Positions 25,320 through 34,707 are shown, numbered from the stretch's first letter. The stretch: 64,000 nucleotides of DNA from JABDBE01 sp049585795 (GCA_049585795.1 JBAVAQ010000012.1:62001-126000), one strand, 5' to 3'. Made by a program: numbers and translations. The notes: a model not told the origin generated them from the sequence alone.

Positions 25320-25913
25320 TTACGCCGCCGAAGAACACAGCGGGCAAGCGCCGGTGTTGCGATATTCGACAACCGCCTCAAGTTTCTTGGCCAGCATCTC
25401 AAAGCCGGCGTGCACGTCTTCCCCGACTTCGTGGTCGACATTTTCGAACTTCTCTTCCAAATTTCGCTGTTCGGCAGGCGACAGGTTCTGCTGCGCCAGT
25501 GGAAACAGCAGGAAGTCCTCCTTCCAGATGTGTGCTGGGTACAACTCGACGAGTTGCTGAAGCAGATCGATAATACGGTACCGCACCGCTCTCGGGTTGT
25601 TGACGTAAACTGCTGCCACCTTCGCCAATTGTCCAACCAGTTGCTTGGCCGAGCGATGCTCCCGTTCCAAGGACTCCAACTCGCGCCTCGTGCTCACGCT
25701 GGCGTTGGTTGCCAGCAGAGGAAAGAGATGATGCTCTTCCTTTGCGTGATGACATTGATCGGCAAACACACGCAAGAACTGCACGAGGTCGGCCAGCACG
25801 CTGGGATCAACCTGCTTCCCGGAATCGAGCAGTTCCGCAACCGCACTCATGCCGGCCACGACTTGCTGAATGACGCGGTGATCATTTTTCAACTCGTGAA
25901 TAAAGTCACTCAT
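25320..25913 (-). CDS. Hemerythrin-domain protein (paralogue of 38487-39071)
   Basis: 197 residues, one HHE bundle: LKNDHRVIQQVVAGM, HHAKEEHHLFPLL, REHRSAKQLVGQL, YPAHIWKEDFLLFPLA, and a C-terminal DHEVGEDVHAGFEMLAKKLE. A very similar protein lies at 38487-39071 (shared HRVIQQVV and LYPAHIWKED segments), so the two are recent paralogues. The C-terminus CPLCSSAA may bind metal. Its start overlaps the stop of the upstream cupin gene by 8 nt, so they form one operon. Confidence 0.9.
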   Translation of the reverse strand: MSDFIHELKNDHRVIQQVVAGMSAVAELLDSGKQVDPSVLADLVQFLRVFADQCHHAKEEHHLFPLLATNASVSTRRELESLEREHRSAKQLVGQLAKVAAVYVNNPRAVRYRIIDLLQQLVELYPAHIWKEDFLLFPLAQQNLSPAEQRNLEEKFENVDHEVGEDVHAGFEMLAKKLEAVVEYRNTGACPLCSSAA

Positions 25914-26340
25914 GGCATTTTTCCGTTCCCCGGTTGGGTCGGGCAAGGATTAACAGGAACGTGCTTTGGCGAATTGCCTCCACGTCGTGAGATACGTCGC
26001 GGTCGAGCGCCAGCAACTCTCCCCTGGGTACTTCCACGGTTGCATTGGGGAGGTGGAGGCGTACATGACCAGCGAGCATCAAAATGGCAAACCGTGCACT
26101 GGTCTTGTGCTGCTTGAAACGGGTCCCGGCTTTCATCGAGACCAAGACAATACGGAGATCAGGGTACTTGACGAGCGTTCGGGCACTGCGACCAGCTTCC
26201 GTTTGCCAGGCCTCTTCTTTCCACATGCTCTGTACTTCGTTTGGAATCAATACCTGTAGCAGCGAACTCCCGAGGTGCGGAAGTCGGTTCAGTCCATAGG
26301 GAGATCCTTGAATTTGCGCAGTAACGCATTGTGTAGCCAT
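25906..26340 (-). CDS. Cupin-domain protein (paralogue of 31806-32246)
   Basis: 144 residues. After a start segment that names a hydrophobic patch (NRLPHLGSSLLQVLIP) comes a cupin barrel: GTRFKQHKTSARFAILMLAGHVRLHLPN and a second motif with VPRGELLALDRDVSHDVEAI, which supplies the His and Glu metal ligands. The ATG at 26340 is supported by AAGGAG 9 nt upstream. It resembles the cupin at 31806. In the minus-strand operon it lies between the zinc-ribbon gene and the hemerythrin gene. The ligand is unknown. Confidence 0.82.
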   Translation of the reverse strand: MATQCVTAQIQGSPYGLNRLPHLGSSLLQVLIPNEVQSMWKEEAWQTEAGRSARTLVKYPDLRIVLVSMKAGTRFKQHKTSARFAILMLAGHVRLHLPNATVEVPRGELLALDRDVSHDVEAIRQSTFLLILARPNRGTEKCHE

Positions 26341-26362
26341 ATCCTCACTCCTTTCGGCAAAG

Positions 26363-26653
26363 TCACTCGGCCGCGATGGCACGGGTTACCACGGGATTGC
26401 TACCCTCGGGAAACTGCTCCAGGGGAACTAGAGAAATCCCTTCCCGCAGGGAGAATCGGAGCGAGGATCGGCTTGCGCATTCAGCACAAAGCCAGAAGAA
26501 GACGCTGGCTTGCGAGGGTTTGCTCGCGCAGATCGCATTCGGAATATCCCTGCACGGCTCAACGGGCCGCCGTACGTCGAACCGGTAAAGCCTTCCTCCA
26601 CGAAGGTAGTGAAAGGGTTTTCCGCACTGTGGGTTGGAGCATTCGGAAATCAT
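26363..26653 (-). CDS. Zinc-ribbon-like small protein (paralogue of 37829-38134)
   Basis: 96 residues with two Cys pairs, CSNPQCGKPFHYLRGGRLYRF and FFWLCAECASRSSL, that suggest a zinc ribbon. It is similar to the product at 37829-38134 (shared CGKPFH-type start, EPCRD, ASVFFWLC). The ATG at 26653 has GGGAG upstream. It is the first gene of the zinc-ribbon/cupin/hemerythrin operon. The function is not known; an adaptor or metal-linked role is inferred from the repeat of this trio. Confidence 0.75.
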   Translation of the reverse strand: MISECSNPQCGKPFHYLRGGRLYRFDVRRPVEPCRDIPNAICASKPSQASVFFWLCAECASRSSLRFSLREGISLVPLEQFPEGSNPVVTRAIAAE

Positions 26654-26758
26654 TGGCAACTCCCGCCGTTACGACCGGCTGAAACCAATGTGCCGCGTGT
26701 GAGAAAAACGCACGATGAAGCGTTCGTACTGGAATCGGGGACAGTTGTACGGGGGCTG

Positions 26759-27412
26759 TCAGATGAGCTTCCGCTGGATGGCATTCATTACTGCTTCCAG
26801 GCGGTTGTGGGTGCGGAGTTTCTGGTTGATGTGGTGAAGATGATTACGGAGGGTCTGCGGGCTGATACTCAAGGAGCTCGCGACCTCATCGCTATCCTTA
26901 CCTTCGGCGAACAGGCGCAAGACATGCTTCTCTTGCTCCGATAGGGCAGGAGCCGGTTCCGCTCGCACAGAAGCTTCGGCAAGCGAGCTCACCTGCTTCG
27001 ACAATTCGAGCATCTTCTGCGTCAACTCTTCGTTTTTCTTCTGCTGAGTGATGTCGTGCGCCATGTGCACCATTAGGCGGCGCCCCGTGCGCTGATTATC
27101 GAACACGATGGTAGACATATTGACCCATAACCGCTCCCCTGAGCGCGTCTTCACGCTCATGTCGAAGTTGGGAATTTCCGTATCGCCCGCTGTGCACTCG
27201 GCCACGCTGCAGTGCTGATGACATACGCGGGTCCCCAATGCCCCCATGCCTTCCAGAATGTCATAGCAAGTTTTGTGGACTGCTTCTGCCGCGGAGTAGC
27301 CCAACAGTTTCTCCGCAGCCTTGTTCCAAGACAGGATCTCGCCTTCTTCGGTCACCGAGAATGCTGCGTCGGTGGTTCCTTGGAGCAATGCAAACAGCTC
27401 ACTCTCCAGCAT
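26759..27412 (-). CDS. PAS-LuxR transcription regulator
   Basis: 217 residues. An N-terminal PAS domain (about 10-130, DAAFSVTEEGEILSWNKAAEKLLGYS) contains Cys residues (TRVCHQHCSVAEC) that could sense redox or NO. A short linker leads to a LuxR-type HTH (LSEQEKHVLRLFAEGKDSDEVASSLSISPQTLRNHLHHI, about 160-198). It is divergent from nirK and probably regulates part of this cluster, but its sites are unknown. Confidence 0.88.
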   Translation of the reverse strand: MLESELFALLQGTTDAAFSVTEEGEILSWNKAAEKLLGYSAAEAVHKTCYDILEGMGALGTRVCHQHCSVAECTAGDTEIPNFDMSVKTRSGERLWVNMSTIVFDNQRTGRRLMVHMAHDITQQKKNEELTQKMLELSKQVSSLAEASVRAEPAPALSEQEKHVLRLFAEGKDSDEVASSLSISPQTLRNHLHHINQKLRTHNRLEAVMNAIQRKLI

Positions 27413-27562
27413 TTAGCGGCTCCTGTGACAACTGACTATGCCGATAGTACGGATGCTCCATTGAGATCTATCGCATCCCGATACAAGTATAGGTCAAGCC
27501 GCAAATGATGATGGACCAATACAGACGGGCTGGCACCAAGGAGCAAGAGCGGCGGTCCGCCG

Positions 27563-27574
27563 TGACAGAAGTCA
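27563..27574 (+). promoter_or_regulatory. TGAC-N4-GTCA operator 5 (nirK)
   Basis: TGACAGAAGTCA, 56 bp upstream of the nirK start codon. If nirK started upstream, this would be translated, so its presence also supports the later start. Confidence 0.7.
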
Positions 27575-27630
27575 TCGCTACGGTCGGAGACGCTTCGTAC
27601 GATTTTGGTGGAAGCCCAAGTGGGGGATAT

Positions 27631-29547
27631 ATGACGACAAGAACTCATTACAGGTTTTTAGATGTGCAAGTATTTCTCAATCTGCTGCTGATTGTGTTCC
27701 TGATTGCTGGAACGAACGGTGCGGTTGCAGAGACGTCCACACACGCAGGCCATGTTAACGGCACAGCAAAACCGGTCGACGTGGTTCGTGATCCGACCGA
27801 TGTTCCTCCCGCCGTTGGAGACCGAAAACCAACCGTAGTCCACGTAACGCTGGCGGCCGAGGAGGTAGTGGGGACACTTGATCCATCTGCCGGCACGACC
27901 TACCGCTACTGGACATTCAATGGGAAGGTACCCGGCCCAATGATTCGAGTTCGACAGGGAGACACAGTGGAGGTGACGCTTCGCAACGACGCCAGCAGTC
28001 ACATGGCCCACTCGGTTGACTTCCATGCGGCGCTCGGCCCGGGCGGAGGAGCTGCGTTTACTCAGACGATTCCCGGTCAGTCGAAAACATTCACGTTCCA
28101 GGCGACGACCCCGGGCCTCTTCGTCTATCACTGTGGCACGCCGATGATTGCCGAACACATTGCCAACGGCATGTATGGGTTGATCCTGGTCGAACCAGAA
28201 GGTGGACTTCCGCCTGCTGATCGCGAGTACTACGTGATGCAGGGAGAGATTTATACCACTGCCGCCAAAGGTAAGGCAGGCATGCAGTCATTCAGCGATG
28301 CGAAGCTGATGGAGGAGAGCCCCGAGTATTTCGTGTTCAACGGAGCGGTAGATGCTCTGACGAAAACGCACCCGATGCAGGCAAAGGTTGGAGAAACGGT
28401 TCGCGTCTTCTTTGGTGATGCGGGGCCCAATGACACATCGTCATTGCATGTCGTAGGTGAGATCTTTACTCGCGATTACTTGTTGGGGTCTCTGACATCT
28501 CCTCCCTTGACGAGCATCCAAACCGCCAGTGTGCCGCCAGGCGCAGCCGCGATTCTGGAATTCAAAGCCAGTATTCCGGGACAGTTCCCAATGATGGACC
28601 ATGCGATGGCCCGGATGGCGAAAGGGCTGATGGCAACCTTTCAGATTTCTGGTGCCGAAAACGCAACTTTGATGCACCCGGGACCAGTAGTTGACTCGAT
28701 CGCGCTCGGATCTCCTCGTGTCTCAGGCATGACTCAGGCTGATGCCATGTCAAGCCTCAGAGAGGCCGAAAGTACCCCGACGGGAGCTGGCACTGCAATG
28801 GCCGAGACGGTAGCAGTCGATTCGGGTTCAGAGATGCCCATGCCCGACATGATGGAGCATGCTGCTAAACCCGGGCATGCACATGGAGCAAATCATGCAC
28901 ACGGGCTGGCGGCCGCGGAAGCCGAACCTTCTCTTACAGAGCTGAATGGTTGCCTCACATTGGCGAATGACGGCAAGGCCATGCTGCAACTCCTCCAGTC
29001 ATCAAGAATCTACCGCATGGAAGCAAGGCCGTTGTTGTTTTCCCAAAACGCCAATCGTCTTGTACATGTGACGGGATATTTTGGCAGCGTAGTCGAAGTG
29101 GAGGATCCACACGTTCGCAGTTTTGTGGTGAGAACTGTGGACGAACTCGCCCCCAACTGCTCGGTGAAGCTGTCTGCTGCAGCGATCCGAAAGACTCTGG
29201 CCAAGCTCACGGAGCCGGTCGCGCAGGGAACCGTCGGCATGACAGACATGGGGTTCGTGCCGGCAGCGATCACCGTGAATGCCGGGGACAAAGTGGTTTG
29301 GAAGAACTCCTCGCCAGTGATTCACAACGTGGTGGATGATGCCAGCAAAGCCTTATCCGTAGTAGATGTGAAGCTTCCTTCGGGTGCTCGTCCATTCGAC
29401 TCCGGTTTGCTGCAGCCCGGACAATCTTTCTCCCGCGTCTTCACGGAGCCAGGCGTCTACCGCTACGTTTGCACCTTGCACGAGGGATCCGGCATGAAAG
29501 GAGTGGTCGTCGTCAGGCCGTCACCGCTATTGGCAGCGCGTCGATAG
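27631..29547 (+). CDS. nirK: Copper nitrite reductase NirK with extra C-terminal cupredoxin domain
   Basis: 638 residues. A signal peptide (about 1-34) leads into the two-domain NirK core (about 50-350) with Cu ligands visible: MAHSVDFHAA, YHCGTPMIAEHIANGM (Cys, His, Met for type 1, His for type 2) and MDHAM. The reaction is nitrite to NO in the periplasm. After the core comes a His/Met-rich linker (MPDMMEH, HAHGANHAHG) and a second cupredoxin domain near 545-630 with HNVV and YVCTLHEGSGM type 1 ligands. The ATG at 27631 is chosen because upstream codons would translate the operator. Confidence 0.93.
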   Translation: MTTRTHYRFLDVQVFLNLLLIVFLIAGTNGAVAETSTHAGHVNGTAKPVDVVRDPTDVPPAVGDRKPTVVHVTLAAEEVVGTLDPSAGTTYRYWTFNGKVPGPMIRVRQGDTVEVTLRNDASSHMAHSVDFHAALGPGGGAAFTQTIPGQSKTFTFQATTPGLFVYHCGTPMIAEHIANGMYGLILVEPEGGLPPADREYYVMQGEIYTTAAKGKAGMQSFSDAKLMEESPEYFVFNGAVDALTKTHPMQAKVGETVRVFFGDAGPNDTSSLHVVGEIFTRDYLLGSLTSPPLTSIQTASVPPGAAAILEFKASIPGQFPMMDHAMARMAKGLMATFQISGAENATLMHPGPVVDSIALGSPRVSGMTQADAMSSLREAESTPTGAGTAMAETVAVDSGSEMPMPDMMEHAAKPGHAHGANHAHGLAAAEAEPSLTELNGCLTLANDGKAMLQLLQSSRIYRMEARPLLFSQNANRLVHVTGYFGSVVEVEDPHVRSFVVRTVDELAPNCSVKLSAAAIRKTLAKLTEPVAQGTVGMTDMGFVPAAITVNAGDKVVWKNSSPVIHNVVDDASKALSVVDVKLPSGARPFDSGLLQPGQSFSRVFTEPGVYRYVCTLHEGSGMKGVVVVRPSPLLAARR

Positions 29548-29577
29548 CTCTGGCGGAACGCGGTGTTTCGAAAGTCG

Positions 29578-29589
29578 TGACAAAAGTCA
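29578..29589 (+). promoter_or_regulatory. TGAC-N4-GTCA operator 6
   Basis: TGACAAAAGTCA, 58 bp upstream of the NnrS-like fusion gene. Its spacing fits a separate promoter for that gene after nirK. Confidence 0.7.
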
Positions 29590-29647
29590 TGGCTGAACGG
29601 CAACCCAAGTTCTATGGTCTTTGTTTAGGGATGAGGGGGACAACGTC

Positions 29648-31198
29648 ATGAATCACATCACCGGCGATACCAGCGTGGCAGAAATCGTGGCGCTGTGTCC
29701 TGGCGCCCGACGCATTTTCGATGAGCACGGTTTGAAGGGTTGCGGCGGCGAGCACGGACCCAGTGAACCGCTAGCGTTCTTTGCTGCGGTCCATCAGGCA
29801 AACTTGGACGAACTGCTGCGCGAGATCAACACCGAGATGGCGAACCCGTCCGCCCAGGCGTACGTCTACAAGGAAAGTTTGCAGGACTGCATCTATCGCC
29901 GGTTCTTCAAAGCTGGTTTAGCGATCGTGCTGACGGTCGGTTGCCTGTGGGGTGCGATCAACCTTCTGCAGATCGGTTTCGGGAAGAGCTTCTTGCAGTT
30001 GCGCCTCCTCTCTTCGATCCACGCCCACGCACACGCCATGATCTTCGGCTGGGTAGGAATGTTTGTGATGGGCTTCGCTTACCAGTCGTTTCCACGCTTT
30101 AAGAACACCACGCTCTGGCGACCGGAGTTGGCGAATCTGAGCTTCTATCTTTTGGGAACGGGGATCGTGGCAGGGATGCTTGCCCATATGCTGCTGCCCG
30201 ACTTGGCTTCATTCGTGCTCGGTGCGGTGTCGGGACTATCCGAGATTACTGCCGTCGTAATCTTCATGTTGGTGCTCTACCGAACGGCTCGGCAGTCAAT
30301 TGAGCCGCACAACCCGTACGAAAAGTTCATTGCCAGTTCGTTCATCTGGTTTTTGCTGGGAACAATCTTGGAAGCAGTATTCTTTTTTGCGAAGGCTACA
30401 GCGCATTCCGAGCACGGCCTGATTATGCGCATCGCCCTGATCGATGGTCCGCTACGAGACATCCAGTTGCTCGGCTTCGCGGCATTGATCATCGCCGGCG
30501 TGAGCCAGCGCTTCGTGCCCCACGTCTATGGTCTCGGGAAGCCAGTGCATGATCGCCAGACACTGATCTTCTGGTTGATCAATGGCAGCTTGCTAACGAA
30601 CATCATCAGCTACGTACTGCTGCTCACTACCCAAGAGCTGTATTTCGCAATTGGCCTCGAATTAGCCTACCTGCTCATGCCGCTGTGGGCCGTGCTCCTG
30701 GCCGTGCAGATTGGGGTGTTCCGGAGGGCGACGCAGCCGGATCGTACTTTCAAGTTCATCCGTGCCGCTTACGTTTGGCTGGTGATCGCTTGCGGCATGA
30801 TGCCGTTCTTTCCACTCTACGGAGTTCTTACTCATCAGGTTTTCGCGCACACCTTTATGGGTTCTCATCGGCATGCATTCACCGTGGGCTTCATCAGCAT
30901 GATGATCCTGGGAGTCTCTTCACGCGTGGTGCCCATCCTGGCGGGGATCGACGCCAAGCGAATGAACTCGCTGTGGGCTCCTTTTATTCTATTCAACGTC
31001 GGCTGTGCAGGCCGCGTGCTGCTGCAGGTGCTCACGGACTTCGTGCCGAATATCGCTTATCCACTGATTGGGTTCACCGGTTTCATCGAATTGACCGCCT
31101 TGCTGTGGTGGGGAATCGAGTTGTGGCGCACCATGAACGTGGCGACGACGAGCCGCGCAAAATTGCTTACTGCGCCATTCGTGCTGCCAGCACAGTGA
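29648..31198 (+). CDS. DUF542/ScdA_N-NnrS fusion protein
   Basis: 516 residues. An N-terminal ScdA_N-like domain (about 1-65, VAEIVALCPGARRIFDEHGLKGCGG) is fused to a long membrane domain with about twelve helices. The membrane part has NnrS-type motifs (LSSIHAHAHAMIFGWVGMFVMG and FMGSHRHAFTVGFISMMILGVSSRVVPI). The first domain is usually found on Ric, not NnrS. The ATG at 29648 is preferred to 29621. It follows nirK with its own TGAC-N4-GTCA site. Confidence 0.87.
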   Translation: MNHITGDTSVAEIVALCPGARRIFDEHGLKGCGGEHGPSEPLAFFAAVHQANLDELLREINTEMANPSAQAYVYKESLQDCIYRRFFKAGLAIVLTVGCLWGAINLLQIGFGKSFLQLRLLSSIHAHAHAMIFGWVGMFVMGFAYQSFPRFKNTTLWRPELANLSFYLLGTGIVAGMLAHMLLPDLASFVLGAVSGLSEITAVVIFMLVLYRTARQSIEPHNPYEKFIASSFIWFLLGTILEAVFFFAKATAHSEHGLIMRIALIDGPLRDIQLLGFAALIIAGVSQRFVPHVYGLGKPVHDRQTLIFWLINGSLLTNIISYVLLLTTQELYFAIGLELAYLLMPLWAVLLAVQIGVFRRATQPDRTFKFIRAAYVWLVIACGMMPFFPLYGVLTHQVFAHTFMGSHRHAFTVGFISMMILGVSSRVVPILAGIDAKRMNSLWAPFILFNVGCAGRVLLQVLTDFVPNIAYPLIGFTGFIELTALLWWGIELWRTMNVATTSRAKLLTAPFVLPAQ

Positions 31199-31268
31199 GC
31201 CGCGTCACGTGGCTCGTTATCAGGCGGTAAAGTAAGAGGTTCAACGGAATGAGGATAGGAGACACAAA

Positions 31269-31613
31269 ATGAGCTCGACAAGCACAGCGCGTCCAGAAAT
31301 TGCCGGAGCAGAAGCTTTACCCCTGCTGGGGCTGGTCAATTATCAGGAGGGATCCATCGTAAGCCGAGTTGTCCTGAAGCGGGAAAAGGGGAATGTCACA
31401 ATCTTCGCGTTCGATGAAGGACAAGGTTTGAGTGAGCACACTGCTCCATTCGACGCGCTCGTGCAGGCAGTTGAAGGAGAAGCAGAGATTACGGTCGCAG
31501 GCAGGCCTATAGGAGTGAAAGCAGGTGAGGTAGTTCTCTTACCTGCCGAGAAGCCGCACGCTGTGAAAGCAACCACACGCTTCAAAATGGTGCTGACCAT
31601 GATCCGTTCATAG
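31269..31613 (+). CDS. Cupin-domain protein
   Basis: 114 residues with a cupin barrel: EHTAPFDALVQAVEGEAEITVAGRPIGVKAGEVVLLPAEKPHAVKA. The His and Glu in the two motifs would bind a metal. The start is preceded by AGGAG. It follows the fusion gene by about 70 nt on the same strand and probably belongs to that transcript. Cupins of this size occur near NO-detoxification genes in other bacteria; the substrate is not known. Confidence 0.87.
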   Translation: MSSTSTARPEIAGAEALPLLGLVNYQEGSIVSRVVLKREKGNVTIFAFDEGQGLSEHTAPFDALVQAVEGEAEITVAGRPIGVKAGEVVLLPAEKPHAVKATTRFKMVLTMIRS

Positions 31614-31754
31614 GCCCAGAGATCGGGTATCCCTGCTGTTGTGCTGGGTCCCGGAAAATCGAGTTTGGTGTTGCACCGGCACTTCCCGAAGGAAAAAGCG
31701 CCGATTCTCGATATGTCACGGGGCGGCGGTTGCCGATTGACGCGTACTTTCATG

Positions 31755-31773
31755 TATATCGTTACACGATATA
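31755..31773 (+). promoter_or_regulatory. Palindrome TATATCGT-N3-ACGATATA, copy 1
   Basis: Perfect 8-bp arms with TAC in the centre, 32 bp upstream of the cupin start at 31806. The same palindrome occurs at 36646-36664 with the centre inverted. Confidence 0.6.
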
Positions 31774-31805
31774 TACTGCGTATGTCAGTTTTGCGGAGGG
31801 ACAAA

Positions 31806-32246
31806 ATGGTGAGGCACTCAGCGGCACCCAAGCCGACAGAAAGTAGCAAGCCTTTAAGCAGGTTGCCCTATCTAGCCAGCCCGCTGCTGCGGTTCAATCT
31901 TTCGGATGAACTCCGACAGCTCCGCAACGAGGACTCATGGCAACGCGAAACCGGGCGCAGTTCGAAGACGCTCGCTAAGTACCCAGATTTCCGCATCGTG
32001 CTGGTGCTCATGAAGGCCAATACGCAGATGAAGGAGCATCATGCCGATGCCAGAATTTCCATCCATTCGCTCCAAGGCAAGATCTGCGTTCATCTACCAG
32101 ATCAGAAGGTCGAACTGCCGGCCGGGGAATTGATAGCACTGGACCATGGGATCCCCCACGATGTCGAGGCAGTTGAGGAGAGCGCATTCTTGATTACCAT
32201 TTCCTGGCCGGAAGGCACAACGGAAGAGCGCCACAACGCGGTCTGA
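31806..32246 (+). CDS. Cupin-domain protein (paralogue of 25906-26340)
   Basis: 146 residues. It resembles the cupin at 25906 in its lead segment (SRLPYLASPLLRFNL), middle (YPDFRIVLVLMKANTQMKEHHADARISIHSLQGKICVHLPD) and second motif (LPAGELIALDHGIPHDVEAV). The ATG at 31806 is preferred because of GGAGG 6-8 nt upstream; earlier ATGs would translate the palindrome. It may head the transcript that leads to the NuoG-like gene. Confidence 0.82.
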   Translation: MVRHSAAPKPTESSKPLSRLPYLASPLLRFNLSDELRQLRNEDSWQRETGRSSKTLAKYPDFRIVLVLMKANTQMKEHHADARISIHSLQGKICVHLPDQKVELPAGELIALDHGIPHDVEAVEESAFLITISWPEGTTEERHNAV

Positions 32247-32283
32247 GTTGTACGACTGCGCACGAGACGGATACAGATTGGCG

Positions 32284-34707
32284 ATGGCCGACGTAAACAT
32301 AACGGTGGATGGGAAGAAGATCGTCCAGCCGGCTGGGACACTGCTGATCGAGGCGTGCAAGAGTGTAGGAATTGAGATTCCATCCTTCTGCTACTACCCA
32401 GGCCTATCGCTACAAGGGGCCTGCCGGATGTGCCTCGTGGAAATCGCCAAGATGCCCAAGTTACAGACTGCCTGCACCACTTTCATCAGCGAGGGAATGG
32501 TGGTGACGACGGAGAGCGACACCGTCAAGCAGGCCCGCAAGGCGATGCTAGAGTTTGTACTGCAGAACCATCCCTTAGATTGCCCTGTTTGTGACGCTGG
32601 CGGCCAATGCGAACTTCAGGATGCGACACTCAGCTATGGGCCGGGAGAGTCCAAGCTGATTGATCCCAAGAACCATAAAGAGGAGCAGCAATGGTCTCCA
32701 GTTGTTTACTTTGACCGGCCCCGGTGCATCATGTGCTACCGCTGCGTGCGGGTCTGTGGCGAGGGCATGGATGTCTGGGCTCTGGGGGTCGCCAATCGTA
32801 GCTCCGCTCAGCTGATTGTTCCGAACAAGGGCGACTACCTGGAATGCGAAGAGTGTGGCATGTGCATCGACATCTGTCCCGTCGGTGCTCTGACTTCTGG
32901 TGCATACCGCTATAAGACTCGACCATGGGAAATGAAGCACGTGGCGACTCTCTGCACGCACTGCGGCGACGGGTGCACGACGACACTGGGCGTGCGCCCC
33001 TGCGAAACTGGCATGGAGATCGTCCGCGGCTCGAACCGCGACAAGAGTGGCATCAACGGCGATTTCCTGTGCATCAAGGGGCGTTATGCTTTCGATTTCA
33101 CCGCTCACCCCGAACGGCTCAAGCAACCTTTGGTTCGGCGGAATGGCCGACTGATTCCCACTTCCTGGGAAGAGGCCCTATCGATTGTTGCTGGACGCTT
33201 GCGCGACGTTCGAGATGGCTCTGGTGGCAACTCAATCGGGGTGATTGGTTCAACGCGTACGACCAATGAAGAAGGCTACTTGTTGCAGAAGGTCGCACGG
33301 GTCGTTCTCCACACCAACAACATTGATCATCATCGGACAGCGGATTTCCCAGCCCTGTTTCGTGCACTCGCGGACAAATCAAACGCTACCGCTAGCATGA
33401 GAAATGTCCTCGACGCTCCCGCCATCCTACTCATCGGAAGCGATCCCACGTATCAACATCCGCTATTGGCCTGGCAGATCCGCAACAATGTACGCCTGCA
33501 CCGCTCACGGCTTTACCTGATCAATGCGCGCCCGATCAAGCTGACTCGGCAAGCAACGCATTTCGTACAGGTTGCTGGAGGTGCTGAAGGCAAAGCGGTA
33601 GCTTTCCTGGCTGGGGACGATAATGCTCGCGAACATTGCGCTCTGGACGAATCTGGTCGGGATAAACTGAGCGCTCTGAGAGACAAACTACGGACCGAGA
33701 ACGATCTCATCATTGTCTATGGCTCTGAGTTGCGTGGCGAAGACATCGCTATGCTCGTGCAGGTTGGTGCTGCGATCCCCGGTTGCAAGTGGGTTTGCCT
33801 GGGTGACTATGCGAACTCGCGGGGTGCTGCCGACATGGGACTCTATCCAGACCTCTTACCTGGATATGTGCCCTTCTCGCAGGGTGCGACTTTTCGCGAA
33901 GTTTGGGACGAGGAGTTTCCCACGCAGTCGGGACTCAATCTGCCGCAGATGATGGAGGCTGCGAAAGATGGAGTCCTGAAAGCGCTATACGTCGTTGGTT
34001 CGAATCCTGTAACGCGCTACCGCATCGACCCATTTGTCCTGCGGGGAACCTTTTTAGTAGTTCAGGACCTGTTCCTTACCGAGACTGCTCAACTCGCGGA
34101 AATCGTGCTTCCTGCCGCATCCGCTTACGAGAAATCGGGAACTTTCACGAACACCTGCGGTGATCTCCAGAGGTTGAGAAAGGCCGCTGAGGTGGTTGGC
34201 CCTAAGAGTGATATGGAAATAATTGCCCGGCTCGCCCAGTACATGGGCTATCCGATAGGAAAACTCGTCACGCGCGGAGAAGGCGTCCGCTCAGACACGG
34301 GCCAGTCGCGAGGGGCTCAATCGGGTGAGGTGGACCGTCAGGCCGTGTGGATGGAAAGGCAGGAGTTGGAACCACGGATGGGACCCTTTGACCCGAACGC
34401 AATATTGGATGAGATCCGCCGGCTTGTTCCCGCCTATCGCTTCGACCATGTTGATTTCTCCGGTTCGAAACAGGCTGCTGCGTCCAATGAACCGTCACTA
34501 CCCGTTGGAGTCGGGAATGACCATTTAATCGTTCCGTCGCACGACGACTTGTTTTCTTCCGGCACGCTGGGCCGATATTGCCGAGTTTTGGGAGACGTAA
34601 TGGAAAGTCGTCTTCGATTGCCAAATGAAGAAGAGGCTGGCGACAACGAAACCCTTTCTGAACCGAGGCGGTGGAATGACCCTGGAAGTGTTTGCCCGGG
34701 CTCATAA
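32284..34707 (+). CDS. NuoG-like iron-sulfur/molybdopterin-fold subunit, orphan
   Basis: 807 residues with NuoG architecture: a [2Fe-2S] domain (CYYPGLSLQGACRMCLVE), the His-ligated cluster motif HPLDCPVCDAGGQCELQD, two 4Fe-4S motifs (CIMCYRCVRVC and CEECGMCIDICP), a molybdopterin-fold 4Fe-4S site (CTHCGDGC), and a large molybdopterin-oxidoreductase-like domain. The active-site Cys/Sec typical of formate dehydrogenases is absent, which favours NuoG. No other nuo genes are nearby; its partners may be the small protein and SdhB-like protein that follow. ATG 32284 gives the usual N-terminus. Confidence 0.88.
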   Translation: MADVNITVDGKKIVQPAGTLLIEACKSVGIEIPSFCYYPGLSLQGACRMCLVEIAKMPKLQTACTTFISEGMVVTTESDTVKQARKAMLEFVLQNHPLDCPVCDAGGQCELQDATLSYGPGESKLIDPKNHKEEQQWSPVVYFDRPRCIMCYRCVRVCGEGMDVWALGVANRSSAQLIVPNKGDYLECEECGMCIDICPVGALTSGAYRYKTRPWEMKHVATLCTHCGDGCTTTLGVRPCETGMEIVRGSNRDKSGINGDFLCIKGRYAFDFTAHPERLKQPLVRRNGRLIPTSWEEALSIVAGRLRDVRDGSGGNSIGVIGSTRTTNEEGYLLQKVARVVLHTNNIDHHRTADFPALFRALADKSNATASMRNVLDAPAILLIGSDPTYQHPLLAWQIRNNVRLHRSRLYLINARPIKLTRQATHFVQVAGGAEGKAVAFLAGDDNAREHCALDESGRDKLSALRDKLRTENDLIIVYGSELRGEDIAMLVQVGAAIPGCKWVCLGDYANSRGAADMGLYPDLLPGYVPFSQGATFREVWDEEFPTQSGLNLPQMMEAAKDGVLKALYVVGSNPVTRYRIDPFVLRGTFLVVQDLFLTETAQLAEIVLPAASAYEKSGTFTNTCGDLQRLRKAAEVVGPKSDMEIIARLAQYMGYPIGKLVTRGEGVRSDTGQSRGAQSGEVDRQAVWMERQELEPRMGPFDPNAILDEIRRLVPAYRFDHVDFSGSKQAAASNEPSLPVGVGNDHLIVPSHDDLFSSGTLGRYCRVLGDVMESRLRLPNEEEAGDNETLSEPRRWNDPGSVCPGS

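Noticed and set aside
27505..27630. Longer N-terminus for nirK
   Set aside because: It would translate the operator and remove the signal peptide from the N-terminus.
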